Below, in pieces: positions 8,415-16,430 of a stretch of 56,500 bases of DNA. The translations under genes and the position numbers were made by a program. The stretch's first letter is position 1, and each line of letters begins with the position of its first letter. The notes beneath the pieces are model-generated. The model searched no databases. It was not told the origin of the DNA and saw only the letters and a program-made list of their open reading frames with translations. Source of the DNA: Bradyrhizobium sp. (GTDB lineage: Bacteria; Pseudomonadota; Alphaproteobacteria; Rhizobiales; Xanthobacteraceae); NCBI RefSeq assembly GCF_030654605.1, contig NZ_JAURXB010000026.1:1-56500 (forward strand), written 5' to 3'.

Positions 8415-10013
8415 ATGCTTGATAAAGTCGATGTCCTGATCGTCGGTTCCGGGGCATCGGGCGCCGCGGTGGCCTGGAGTCTGGCCGATACCAGGATGCG
8501 GATCGTCTGCCTCGAGCAGGGCGACTGGGTGAAGCCGACGGATTATCCCAGCAACGGCAGGGACTGGGAAGCGCGGCTGTTCAGCGATTTCGCCATCAAT
8601 CCCAACCGCCGGGCGCGGCCCACCGATTATCCGATCAACGACGCCAATTCGCCGATCAAGGTGGTGAATTTCAACGGCGTCGGCGGCAGCACCATCATGT
8701 ACACGGCGCATTTTCCGCGCATGCATCCCTCGGACTTCAAGGTGCGCACGCTCGACGGCGTCGCCGACGACTGGCCGGTCGACTACGCCACGCTGGAGCC
8801 GTACTTCGCCGAGAACGACCGCATGATGGGTGTCTCGGGTCTCGCGGGTGATCCGGCCTATCCGCCGCATCAGCCGCCGATGCCGCCATTGCCGCTCGGC
8901 AAATCCGGCGCGCGGTTCGGCAAGGCGATGAACCAGTTGGGCTGGCACTGGTGGCCGTCTGACTCGACGATCGCGACGTCGGACTATGAGGGGCGGGCGC
9001 GCTGCATCAACCTCGGCCACTGCACGCCCGGCTGCGCGCAGGGCGCCAAGGCCTCTACCGACATCACCTATTGGCCGCATGCGATCCGCGCCGGCGTCGA
9101 GCTTCGCACCATGTGCCGGGTTCGCGAGGTCACGGTCGACGCATCAGGCATGGCTTCCGGCGTGATCTATTACGACGCCGAGGGCAAGGAGCAGTTTCAG
9201 CCCGCCGAAGTCGTCATCCTCGCCTGCAACGGTGTCGGCACGCCGCGCCTGATGCTGAACTCGGTCTCGGCGAAATTCCCCAACGGTATCGCCAATTCCT
9301 CGGGGCTGGTCGGCAAGAACCTGATGTTTCACCCTTATGCCCAGACCTACGGCTATGTCGACGAACCGCTCGACGGCAATCACGGCCCGCCGCTGTGTCT
9401 GTGGAGCCAGGAATTCTACGAGACCGACCGGAAGCGCGATTTCGTGCGCGGCTATACTTTCCAGTTCGGCCGCGGCGTCGGCGCCATCATGGAAGCGATC
9501 ATCAGTTCCAATGCCGGGCGGCTGCCCTGGGGTGATGACCATCATTCGGTCTATCGCAAACTGCTGAACCATCGCATCTCGCTTTCGGCGATCTGCGAGG
9601 ATCTGCCCGAGGAGCACAACCGCGTCACGCTCGATCCGGACCTGAAGGATTCCAGCGGCATCCCGGCGCCAAAACTCGACTATACCATCAGCGCCAACAG
9701 CCTGAAGATGATGGACCATGGCATCGCGCGCGCGAAGGAGGTGCTGGCCGCCGCCGGCGCCAGCAATATCGCCGTCGAGAGCCCGATCCTGAACGGCGGC
9801 TGGCATTTGCTCGGCACCGCGCGCATGGGCACCGACCCGGAACGTTCGGTGGTGAACGAATGGGGCCGCTGCCACGACGTGAAGAACCTGTTCATCGTCG
9901 ATGGCAGCATCTGGGTGACCTCAGGCGGCGTCAACCCGACCTCGACCATCCAGGCGCTGGCGCTCTATATCGCCGACAGCATCAAGCAGCGTCTTGCCAA
10001 TTTGTTCGACTGA
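8415..10013 (+). CDS. GMC-family oxidoreductase (FAD subunit)
   Basis: A 532-residue glucose-methanol-choline flavoprotein. GSGASG (residues 11-16) binds the FAD ADP moiety, GVGGSTIMYTAHFPR is the conserved flavin loop, and the C-terminal pair His464 (GGWHLLGTARMG) and Asn507 (GVNPTSTIQALA) marks the active site. The GHCTPGCAQGAKAS segment is shared with the large subunits of gluconate/sorbitol-type membrane dehydrogenases. The start at 8415 has GGGAGG eight bases upstream. The next gene, ten bases downstream, encodes a small partner, so this is likely a two-subunit dehydrogenase and not a free oxidase. It is divergent from the KstD-like gene. Confidence 0.88.
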   Translation: MLDKVDVLIVGSGASGAAVAWSLADTRMRIVCLEQGDWVKPTDYPSNGRDWEARLFSDFAINPNRRARPTDYPINDANSPIKVVNFNGVGGSTIMYTAHFPRMHPSDFKVRTLDGVADDWPVDYATLEPYFAENDRMMGVSGLAGDPAYPPHQPPMPPLPLGKSGARFGKAMNQLGWHWWPSDSTIATSDYEGRARCINLGHCTPGCAQGAKASTDITYWPHAIRAGVELRTMCRVREVTVDASGMASGVIYYDAEGKEQFQPAEVVILACNGVGTPRLMLNSVSAKFPNGIANSSGLVGKNLMFHPYAQTYGYVDEPLDGNHGPPLCLWSQEFYETDRKRDFVRGYTFQFGRGVGAIMEAIISSNAGRLPWGDDHHSVYRKLLNHRISLSAICEDLPEEHNRVTLDPDLKDSSGIPAPKLDYTISANSLKMMDHGIARAKEVLAAAGASNIAVESPILNGGWHLLGTARMGTDPERSVVNEWGRCHDVKNLFIVDGSIWVTSGGVNPTSTIQALALYIADSIKQRLANLFD

Positions 10014-10023
10014 GGGCGATTTC

Positions 10024-10470
10024 ATGCAGAACCAGGATCTCTCCGCCGACCAGGTCCGCGACTTCCGCGCGCTGGCCGGCATGATCATTCCCGCCAGCGC
10101 GGTCTATGATGTGCCCGGCGCCGATGACGACAAGATATTCGACGACATCCTTCGTAACCTGGAGCGCGACCGCGATGACATCCGTCGCGCCCTGTCGCAT
10201 CTGGCCGCGATCGGGGGGGCTGCCTTCGCCGATCTGGAACCGGATCACCGCGCCGATGCCACAAAGGCGTTTCGCGAGGTCGGCGGTGCGCCGCTGGCGG
10301 CATTGGTCCGCGTGGTGCTGCTTTGCTACTACCGCGACGACCGGGTGATGCGATCGCTCGGCCAGGAGGCTCGCGCGCCTTTTCCGAGGGGGCATGTGGT
10401 GGAGCAGGGCGACTGGTCGCTGCTCGATCCGGTCCGCGCCCGGCCGCCGATGTATCGGACGGTAGATTAG
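10024..10470 (+). CDS. Gluconate 2-dehydrogenase subunit 3-like small subunit
   Basis: A 148-residue protein that follows the GMC gene by ten bases. The N-terminus (LSADQVRDFRALAGMIIPAS) resembles the start of subunit-3 proteins of gluconate 2-dehydrogenase type complexes, which help assemble or anchor the GMC large subunit. No Tat or Sec signal is visible, unlike many members, so the pair may stay cytoplasmic or may reach the periplasm with another partner. The motif HVVEQGDWSLLDPVRARPPMYR ends the protein. The ATG follows GAGGGCG. Assignment leans partly on position. Confidence 0.6.
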   Translation: MQNQDLSADQVRDFRALAGMIIPASAVYDVPGADDDKIFDDILRNLERDRDDIRRALSHLAAIGGAAFADLEPDHRADATKAFREVGGAPLAALVRVVLLCYYRDDRVMRSLGQEARAPFPRGHVVEQGDWSLLDPVRARPPMYRTVD

Positions 10471-10482
10471 CGGCGCTCCTTC

Positions 10483-10662
10483 ACCCCCCTCCCTCCACGC
10501 GCCCTTGCGCGTGGCGGGGATGGGTCGGGGGTGGGGGGTGCTTCCGCAAATTCGCTATCAGTTGTTCGCGCTGATAGACCCCCCACCCCCGACCTCGAGA
10601 GCGAGCTTCGCTCGCCTCGGACCCCACCGCTCGCTTCGCTCGCGGGGGGAGGGGAGAAGAAG
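10483..10662. repeat. Interspersed palindromic repeat, family 1, copy 2
   Basis: This has the same design as the unit at 9-155: terminal G/C hairpins plus complementary inner runs (gggtcgggggtgggggg and ccccccacccccgacc). This copy carries an extra inner palindrome, agcgagcttcgctcgc. It separates two convergent genes and touches the stop codon of the HxlR gene. Confidence 0.8.
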
Positions 10663-10663
10663 T

Positions 10664-11164
10664 TCAGACCGCGCGGCTGCGCGCCTTCGTCTTCGGCATC
10701 TCCGCCACCGCCACCCGCTTGCCCGGTCCGGGATGCACATGGACGCCCCTGGCGGTGACCGGTTCGCCGCATTCCGAACAGACCAGCACCGGATCGAATA
10801 TCTTGCCGCAGCCCTTGTGCTCATGGAGCAGGGGCCTGCCGCGTTCGTCGACCATGTGGGTATCGCCCCAATGCACGATCGACAGGATGATCGGGTAGAG
10901 ATCGAGGCCCTTCTGGGTCAGGATGTATTCATGCCGCTTCGGCGACTCCTGGTACGGAATCCGCCTGAGCACGCCGAGGCGAACCAGTTTCTTCAGCCGC
11001 TCCGCGAGCAGATGCCGGGTAATCCCCAGCGCCGACTGAAAGCCCTCGAACCGCCGGGTTCGCAGAAAGCACTCGCGCAGGATCAGGAGGCTCCAGCGGT
11101 CGCCGATCACCGCGACGGTGCGGGCCAGCGAACATGGCTCCTCTTCGAGTTCGTCCCACTTCAT
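10664..11164 (-). CDS. HxlR-family winged-helix regulator with C-terminal zinc-ribbon-like tail
   Basis: A 166-residue regulator. CSLARTVAVIGDRWSLLILRE, FQSALGITRHLLAERLKKL and the wing LTQKGLDLYPIIL match the HxlR/MarR-like fold (residues 11-100). The tail contains CGKIFDPVLVCSECGEP, whose cysteines (about 128, 138 and 141) could bind metal and make it a redox or metal sensor. It is transcribed divergently from the SDR gene, whose promoter carries a palindrome inside its spacer (see 11274-11302), so I infer it regulates that gene and itself. Confidence 0.85.
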   Translation of the reverse strand: MKWDELEEEPCSLARTVAVIGDRWSLLILRECFLRTRRFEGFQSALGITRHLLAERLKKLVRLGVLRRIPYQESPKRHEYILTQKGLDLYPIILSIVHWGDTHMVDERGRPLLHEHKGCGKIFDPVLVCSECGEPVTARGVHVHPGPGKRVAVAEMPKTKARSRAV

Positions 11165-11273
11165 CGTGCGCTCCGGTTGGCCCCATCGAGATCGGCATTA
11201 CATTCCAAATCAGAACTATTGGAGCGATACGTAGAATTTTGTCCCTACAAAAGAAGAGCATATCACTGCTTTA

Positions 11274-11302
11274 TTGACAGTTCAATTATAGAACTTTAAC
11301 AT
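11274..11302 (+). promoter_or_regulatory. Sigma70-type promoter with embedded operator for the SDR gene
   Basis: TTGACA (11274-11279), a 17-base spacer and TAACAT (11297-11302) form a strong forward promoter. The spacer begins with GTTCAATTATAGAAC (11280-11294), an imperfect palindrome with GTTC/GAAC ends, where a bound HxlR dimer would block RNA polymerase. Transcription from here would start near 11309, so the TTG at 11302 cannot be the SDR start. Confidence 0.7.
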
Positions 11303-11340
11303 TGCAGGTGCCGTGTCCGCATCCGACCGGGAGAACAGCC

Positions 11341-12078
11341 TTGCAGAAGAGAAACGCGACGGTGGCCGTGATCGGCGCCGGTGACTTCATCGGCAGCGAG
11401 ATCGCCAAAAAGTTTGCTTCCGAGGGATTCACGGTGTTCGCCGGACGCCGCAACGGCGCCAAGCTCGACCCGCTGGTCAAGGAGATCGAGGCGGCCGGCG
11501 GCGAAATTCACGCCCGATCGCTCGATGCGCGCAAGGAAGAGGAAATCATTTCCTTCCTTGGCGATGCCGACAAGCACGCGCCGCTCGAGGTCTGCATCTT
11601 CAACGTCGGCGCCAACGTCAACTTCCCGATTCTGGAGACCACCGAACGGGTGTTCCGCAAGGTCTGGGAAATGGCCTGCTATTCCGGCTTTCTTGCCGGC
11701 CGGGAGGCCGCCCGCCTGATGCTGCCGAGAGGCAAGGGCAACATCTTCTTCACCGGTGCGACCGCCAGCCTGCGCGGCGGGTCGGGTTATGCCGCGTTCG
11801 CCAGCGCCAAGTTCGGCCTGCGCGCCGTGGCGCAAGCCATGGCGCGCGAACTTGGTCCGAAGAACATCCACGTCGGTCACCTGATCATCGATTCCGGCGT
11901 CGACACCGAATGGGTGCGCCAGCGGCGGATCGAGGCGTTGGGACCGGGCGCACTCGACAACCCCGATCTCCTGATGCCGCCGTCGTCGGTCGCGGAATCC
12001 TACTGGCTGCTGTATCAACAGCCGCGCAGCGCCTGGACGTTCGAACTTGAAATCCGTCCCTTCGGCGAAAAGTGGTAA
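11341..12078 (+). CDS. Short-chain dehydrogenase, catalytic Tyr replaced by Phe (SDR_c10 type)
   Basis: A 245-residue SDR. The cofactor motif is VIGAGDFIGSEIA (residues 10-22), an imperfect TGxxxGxG, and NVGAN (88-92) takes the place of NNAG. At the active site the sequence is GYAAFASAK: Lys157 is present but the catalytic position of YxxxK is Phe153. This matches the SDR subgroup described as having Phe for Tyr, so ordinary ketoreductase chemistry is doubtful. The TTG at 11341 has GGGAG seven bases upstream and sits 32 bases after the inferred transcript start. It is divergent from HxlR. Confidence 0.85.
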   Translation: MQKRNATVAVIGAGDFIGSEIAKKFASEGFTVFAGRRNGAKLDPLVKEIEAAGGEIHARSLDARKEEEIISFLGDADKHAPLEVCIFNVGANVNFPILETTERVFRKVWEMACYSGFLAGREAARLMLPRGKGNIFFTGATASLRGGSGYAAFASAKFGLRAVAQAMARELGPKNIHVGHLIIDSGVDTEWVRQRRIEALGPGALDNPDLLMPPSSVAESYWLLYQQPRSAWTFELEIRPFGEKW

Positions 12079-12088
12079 ACCCAGCGTT

Positions 12089-12181
12089 CGTCATGGCCGG
12101 GCTTGACCCGGCCATCCACGTCTTCCTTTGCTAAGGCGAGGCTAAGACGTGGATGCCCGGGTCAAGCCCGGGCATGACGAG
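12089..12181. repeat. Interspersed palindromic repeat, family 2
   Basis: Long inverted arms (tcatggccgggcttgaccc... and ...gggtcaagcccgggcatgac), each joined to an inner arm (ccacgtctt and aagacgtgg), fold into one extended hairpin with an A/T-rich loop. It lies between the SDR and nitronate monooxygenase genes and may act as an mRNA 3' end. Confidence 0.85.
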
Positions 12182-12270
12182 CTTTGCCAATGGCCTATGT
12201 TGCCTTCGCGGCCTTGGGACAATGATATAGGCTTGCCAGGACCTCGTCCCCATCAGAACCGGAGGAATTC

Positions 12271-13278
12271 GTGAAAACAGCCATCACTGAAATGTTCGGC
12301 ATCGCGCATCCCATCATTCAGGGCGGCATGCATTATGTCGGTTTCGCGGAGCTCGCGTCGGCGGTGTCCAACGCCGGCGGCCTCGGCATCATCACCGGCC
12401 TGACGCAGCGGACACCGGAATTACTGGCGAAGGAAATCGCGCGCTGTCACGACATGACGGACAAGCCGTTCGGCGTCAACCTGACCTTCCTGCCGGCCTT
12501 CACCGCGCCGCCCTATCCGGAATATATCGCCGCCATCCGGGAAGGCGGTATCAAGATCGTCGAGACCGCGGGCCGCAGCCCGGAGCAATACATGCCGGCG
12601 CTCAAGGCCGCGGGCATCAAGGTCATCCACAAATGCACCTCGGTCCGTCACTCGCTGAAGGCCGAGGCGATCGGCTGCGACGCGGTCAGCGTCGACGGCT
12701 TCGAATGTGGCGGGCATCCCGGCGAAGACGACATGCCGAACATGATCCTGCTGCCGCGCGCCGCCGAGGAATTGAAGATCCCCTTCGTGGCGTCGGGCGG
12801 CATGGCCGACGCGCGCAGCCTGGTGGCTGCGCTGGCGATGGGCGCGGCCGGCATCAACATGGGAACGCGCTTCATCGCGACCAAGGAGGCGCCGGTGCAC
12901 GACAACGTCAAGAAAGCGCTGGTAGCGGCGTCCGAGCTCGACACCCGCCTTGTCATGCGCGCGCTCCGGAACACCGAGCGGGTACTGAAGAACAAGGCCG
13001 TCGACCGGCTTTTGGAAATCGAGCGCGAGAAAGGTGCCAGCCTGAAGATCGCCGATATCCACGACCAGGTCGCCGGCGCCTATCCCAAGGTCATGATCGA
13101 CGGTGATATGGATGCGGGAGCCTGGAGCTGCGGCATGGTGGCCGGCCTGATCAACGACGTGCCGACGGTGAAGGAATTGATCGACCGCATCATGGCGGAT
13201 GCCGAGCGCATCATCCGTGACCGGCTGGTCGGTTTTCTCGACGGCACCGGTCAGGCGCAGCCGGCGAAAGTCGCCTGA
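12271..13278 (+). CDS. Nitronate monooxygenase (NMO/2-nitropropane dioxygenase family)
   Basis: A 335-residue FMN TIM-barrel protein. IIQGGMHYVGFAELASAVSN (residues 15-34), GLGIITG, FECGGHPGEDD with the candidate catalytic His149, and the phosphate-binding VASGGMADA...INMGTRF are all present. The family oxidises propionate-3-nitronate or alkyl nitronates, but some members are enoyl or quinone reductases. GTG is the start, with GGAGGAATTC immediately upstream. An enoyl-CoA hydratase gene follows at 33 bp, so both are likely in one operon of CoA-linked catabolism. Confidence 0.85.
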   Translation: MKTAITEMFGIAHPIIQGGMHYVGFAELASAVSNAGGLGIITGLTQRTPELLAKEIARCHDMTDKPFGVNLTFLPAFTAPPYPEYIAAIREGGIKIVETAGRSPEQYMPALKAAGIKVIHKCTSVRHSLKAEAIGCDAVSVDGFECGGHPGEDDMPNMILLPRAAEELKIPFVASGGMADARSLVAALAMGAAGINMGTRFIATKEAPVHDNVKKALVAASELDTRLVMRALRNTERVLKNKAVDRLLEIEREKGASLKIADIHDQVAGAYPKVMIDGDMDAGAWSCGMVAGLINDVPTVKELIDRIMADAERIIRDRLVGFLDGTGQAQPAKVA

Positions 13279-13311
13279 AGTGAAACGCGTTCTCCCCAAA
13301 GGAATTCCTGA

Positions 13312-14085
13312 ATGACAGACTATGTGAAAACCGAAGTCGCGGCCGGAATCATGACGCTGACGCTGGCCCGGCCGGACAAGAAGAACGCGCTGAGCAGCGC
13401 CATGTACAGCGCCCTGTCGGACGGGCTGGAGCGCGCGGAAAAGGACCCGGCGATTCGGGTCGTCGTATTCCAGGGCGATGGCGACAGCTTTACGGCGGGC
13501 AACGATCTCTCGGATTTCGCCGCCCAGGCCATCGGCAAGGACCAGGGCGAAAACCAGGCGGGTCGCTTCATCAAGAACCTCGGAAAGGCGACCAAGCCGC
13601 TGATCGCGGCCGTGCAGGGCAACGCCGTCGGTGTCGGCACCACCATGCTGCTGCATTGCGATCTGGTCTTCCTGGCCGAAACGGCGCGGCTGATCACGCC
13701 GTTCGTCAATCTCGCTCTGGTGCCCGAGGCGGCATCGAGCTGGCTGTTGCCGGCGCGGATCGGCCACGTCCGCGCCTACGCCATGTTCGCGCTCGGCGAA
13801 CCGCTCGACGCGGCGTCGGCGCTGGCCTGTGGCCTGGCCAACGCGGTGGTGCCCGCAACCGAGCTGCGCAGCCGGGCGCGCGCGGCGGCGGAAACACTGA
13901 CCAGGCGTCCGGCCGGCGCGCTCAGCCACACCAAGGCGCTGATGCGCGATTTCGAAGCGATTGCCGCACGGATCGATCGCGAGAGCGCGATCTTCAAGGA
14001 GCGGCTGCAGACCGCGGAGGCCCGCGAGGCATTCACGGCATTCGCCGAGCGCCGTCCGCCGAATTTTTCGAGCGCTGCGGGGTAG
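13312..14085 (+). CDS. Enoyl-CoA hydratase/isomerase family protein
   Basis: A 257-residue crotonase. The two oxyanion-hole segments are FTAGNDLSDF (residues 60-69) and VQGNAVGVGTTMLLHCD (101-117), and LALVPEAASSWLLP (134-147) puts Glu139 at the usual second acidic position. Only one of the two classical hydratase glutamates is evident, as in isomerase or thioesterase-like members, so the precise reaction is open. It lies 33 bp after the nitronate monooxygenase in the same direction and is followed by a run of repeats. Confidence 0.88.
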   Translation: MTDYVKTEVAAGIMTLTLARPDKKNALSSAMYSALSDGLERAEKDPAIRVVVFQGDGDSFTAGNDLSDFAAQAIGKDQGENQAGRFIKNLGKATKPLIAAVQGNAVGVGTTMLLHCDLVFLAETARLITPFVNLALVPEAASSWLLPARIGHVRAYAMFALGEPLDAASALACGLANAVVPATELRSRARAAAETLTRRPAGALSHTKALMRDFEAIAARIDRESAIFKERLQTAEAREAFTAFAERRPPNFSSAAG

Positions 14086-14104
14086 TTGCGTCGGGTGTCT
14101 TCTT

Positions 14105-14254
14105 CCTTCTCCCCTTGTGGGAGAAGGTGGCGCGAAGCGCCGGATGAGGGGTCCTATCCGCGGGCAAACCATTTGTTGAGCCAAACCCCTCACCCGTCTC
14201 GAATGCGCTAATCCCGCATTCGATCCACCCTCTCCCACAAGGGGAGAGGGGAAG
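14105..14254. repeat. Interspersed palindromic repeat, family 4
   Basis: The ends are inverted (tctccccttgtgggagaagg and accctctcccacaaggggaga), with inner parts cggatgaggggt and aacccctcacccg also complementary. It starts about 20 bp after the enoyl-CoA hydratase stop. Confidence 0.85.
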
Positions 14255-14261
14255 ATCACCT

Positions 14262-14745
14262 GCGACAAATTAGCCCGTCGGGCAAATCACTTCGGTTTAA
14301 CAGAAGTAGTGTCAAGCCCCTCGCGAAAAAATATTTCTGTTTTTCGGAAATGAAAACCAGGCTATATGATTGGCCATCCCGTCCCACTCAGGGGGGCGTT
14401 GCGCAACGTACCGGCGCGGGGCGGGGAAGCGGTGGACGCGGATGGCGCTCCTGACGAGGGCATCTGAAGCGGACGGCGAAGTCGTGGGGTTCCGACACCC
14501 TCAGGCTGGTGTCAAGTTCGCAGCTTAAGGCAGCGCGGGCGACGGTGGCAAAGTGCATAGCTCGCCGAGGAGACCACGTATAAGCCGTAAACTGCCGCGC
14601 AGGGAAAGTCGGATTGCCTCCGCTGGACCTGTATGCTCGTGTGCGTTTTCTACCACTTCCATTGCACGCGAGACCGCGGGTGCAGCGCGCATCCGGCTTT
14701 CCCTGCGCCCTCTGACTGGAGAGGGCGGACGTTAATGGCAAAGCT
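14262..14745. repeat. Degenerate long interspersed repeat with a strong stem-loop
   Basis: No convincing gene lies here: the open frames are Arg/Pro-rich and have no ribosome sites. The section 14597-14708 has near-complementary arms (gcgcagggaaagtcggat and atccggctttccctgcgc) around a loop of about 70 bases. From memory the text resembles a repeat several hundred bases long found many times in Bradyrhizobium-type genomes; I cannot verify this without a search. It could encode a structured RNA or be decaying mobile DNA. Confidence 0.5.
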
Positions 14746-14814
14746 CGGGCGAATAGCGCCGCGAGAACGCGAAAGTGTGTTTGTTGTTGGAACTTCGAAT
14801 TGGCAATTCACATC

Positions 14815-14938
14815 TCGTCGTCCCTGCGAACGCAGGGACCCATACCGCGTTGCGCTCTCGTTCAAGCGAGAACGGATGACGCGTTCTTCGCCAGGCTGGC
14901 GCCGGTGGTTATGGGTCCCTGCGTTCGCAGGGACGACG
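14815..14938. repeat. Interspersed palindromic repeat, family 5
   Basis: The outer arms are perfect inverted copies: cgtcgtccctgcgaacgcag with ggacccat, and atgggtcc with ctgcgttcgcagggacgacg. An inner gcgctctcgttcaagcgagaac palindrome forms a second small stem. It lies between the long repeat and the IS110 element. Confidence 0.9.
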
Positions 14939-14992
14939 CTGAGAGAGCATCGCGGAAACCGTAGCCCCGTAGATGGGGTAACGGGCCCCGGT

Positions 14993-15066
14993 CCACCCTC
15001 CAAGCCAGCCGCGCTAGCTACGGCGCTGTTTGATAGCGCGCGTCGCGCGGCTGGCTTGGAGGGTGG
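14993..15066. repeat. Perfect 22-bp inverted repeat in the IS110 left end
   Basis: The arms 14993-15014 and 15045-15066 are exact reverse complements of each other (22 bp) around a 30-nt loop. The stem lies in the noncoding segment upstream of the transposase, so any bridge RNA made from that end would contain it, unless it is a separate palindromic element caught inside. Confidence 0.8.
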
Positions 15067-15140
15067 GCGGTCGTCCCTCACATGATGGTGTGGCGGAGTC
15101 GAGGGATGGACCTCGCTCCAAGCATCGAGGAGAGACGACC

Positions 15141-16169
15141 ATGGAGTATTATGCGGGAATCGACGTTTCATTGGAATACTCGAGCGTATGCGTTGTGGAT
15201 GGGACCGGCAAAATTTTTAGGGAGGCCAAGGTGGCCAGCGATCCGGCTGCGTTGATCAGCTGGCTCAAGTCGCTGGACTACGGACTGAGCCGGGTCGGGC
15301 TGGAAGCGGGGCCGTTGTCGCAGTGGCTTTATGCGGCGATACGGGAAGCGGGGCTGGCGGTTGAGCTTCTGGAGACGCGGCATGTGCGCAAGGCGTTCGA
15401 AGCGATGCCGGTGAAGTCGGACCGCAACGATGCCCGCGGCATTGCGCAACTGATGCGGTTGGGTTGGTTCCGGCCGGTGCATTGCAAGTCGATGGATGCG
15501 CAGGAAGTTCGGGCGGTGCTGACAGCACGCAAGCTGGTTCAGACCAAGTGTCAGGATGTCGAGAACAGCCTGCGCGGGATCCTGCGCGGCTTTGGGCTGA
15601 AGGTCGGCAAGACGACTGATAAAAGCTTTGCCGGTCGCATCCGGGAACTGGTGCAGGGCCATCCAAGCCTGGAGGCGGTCGGCGAGGCGCTGCTCTCGGT
15701 GCGAGCCGTTCTGCTGAAGGAGTTTAATGCGTTTGAGAAGCGGGTGCGCGCGATGGTGCGTTCGAATGCAAAAGCCAGGCTGTTGACCTCGACGCCGGCG
15801 GTGGGCCCGATCGTGGCGCTCACCTACGCTTCAGCGATCGACGATCCGGCGCGGTTCAAATCGTCCAAAGATGCGGGTCCGCATTTCGGACTGACACCGA
15901 AGAAGTATCAATCCGGCGAGACTGACTACTCGGGACGGATCAGCAAGATCGGCGACGCCGCCGTGCGCGAGGCGCTTTACCAGGCCGCCCACGTCATGCT
16001 GACCAAGCCGCTCAAGGGCTGCTCACAGCTCAAGAGCTGGGCGATGCGGATCGCCAAGCGAGCCGGCATGAGCAAGGCGAAGGTCGCGCTAGCGCGCAAG
16101 CTCGCTGTAATCCTGCACCGGATGCTCGCCAACGGAACGCCATTCAACCCCGCTGCGTCAGCAGCCTAG
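15141..16169 (+). CDS. IS110-family transposase (DEDD, serine recombinase-like)
   Basis: A 342-residue transposase with the two IS110 domains. The N-terminal RuvC-like DEDD domain shows Asp8 (AGIDVS), Glu55 (VGLEAGPLS), and Asp94 and Asp97 (KSDRNDARGIAQ). The C-terminal Tnp_20 domain has STPAVGPIVALTYASAI, HFGLTPKKYQSGE with a candidate nucleophile Ser258, and the YSGRISKIGD motif. Nothing is truncated or frameshifted, so the element may be active. I chose the ATG at 15141, preceded by GAGGAGAG; the reading frame is open upstream only because of repeat DNA. IS110 enzymes use an element-encoded bridge RNA to pair donor and target. Confidence 0.95.
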   Translation: MEYYAGIDVSLEYSSVCVVDGTGKIFREAKVASDPAALISWLKSLDYGLSRVGLEAGPLSQWLYAAIREAGLAVELLETRHVRKAFEAMPVKSDRNDARGIAQLMRLGWFRPVHCKSMDAQEVRAVLTARKLVQTKCQDVENSLRGILRGFGLKVGKTTDKSFAGRIRELVQGHPSLEAVGEALLSVRAVLLKEFNAFEKRVRAMVRSNAKARLLTSTPAVGPIVALTYASAIDDPARFKSSKDAGPHFGLTPKKYQSGETDYSGRISKIGDAAVREALYQAAHVMLTKPLKGCSQLKSWAMRIAKRAGMSKAKVALARKLAVILHRMLANGTPFNPAASAA

Positions 16170-16430
16170 CAGGGAGAAGAGCCAGGTTTTCGGGCGGGTC
16201 ACGACACCAGCCTTCCCGAAGCGAAGTCCCTTCGCCGGGACGATGGATCAGGTCAGGCCGTCATCCGGGATGTCGACACATCGAAAGATGTGATCACGCT
16301 TCCGTAGATTGGCCGGCCTATCCTCATGAACCCCATCAGGCGACGGCCTTGCGCCGATCCCGTACAGAAGCATGTCCCCGGCGAGTGGATAACGCAAATA
16401 GGGATTGACTTATAGAGGCCCGTTACAGAA
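16170..16430. other. IS110 right noncoding end
   Basis: No ORF with a ribosome site lies here. The stretch after the transposase stop has several short stems (for example cttcccgaagcgaag and tcgacacatcga) and ends ttgacttatagaggcccgttac, next to the resumed palindromic repeat. I see no gene and interpret it as the transposon right end. Confidence 0.5.

Noticed and set aside
14388..15171. Possible genes in the region before the IS110 transposase
   Set aside because: The frames are made of inverted repeats, have no ribosome sites and change frame between motifs; treated as interspersed repeats.
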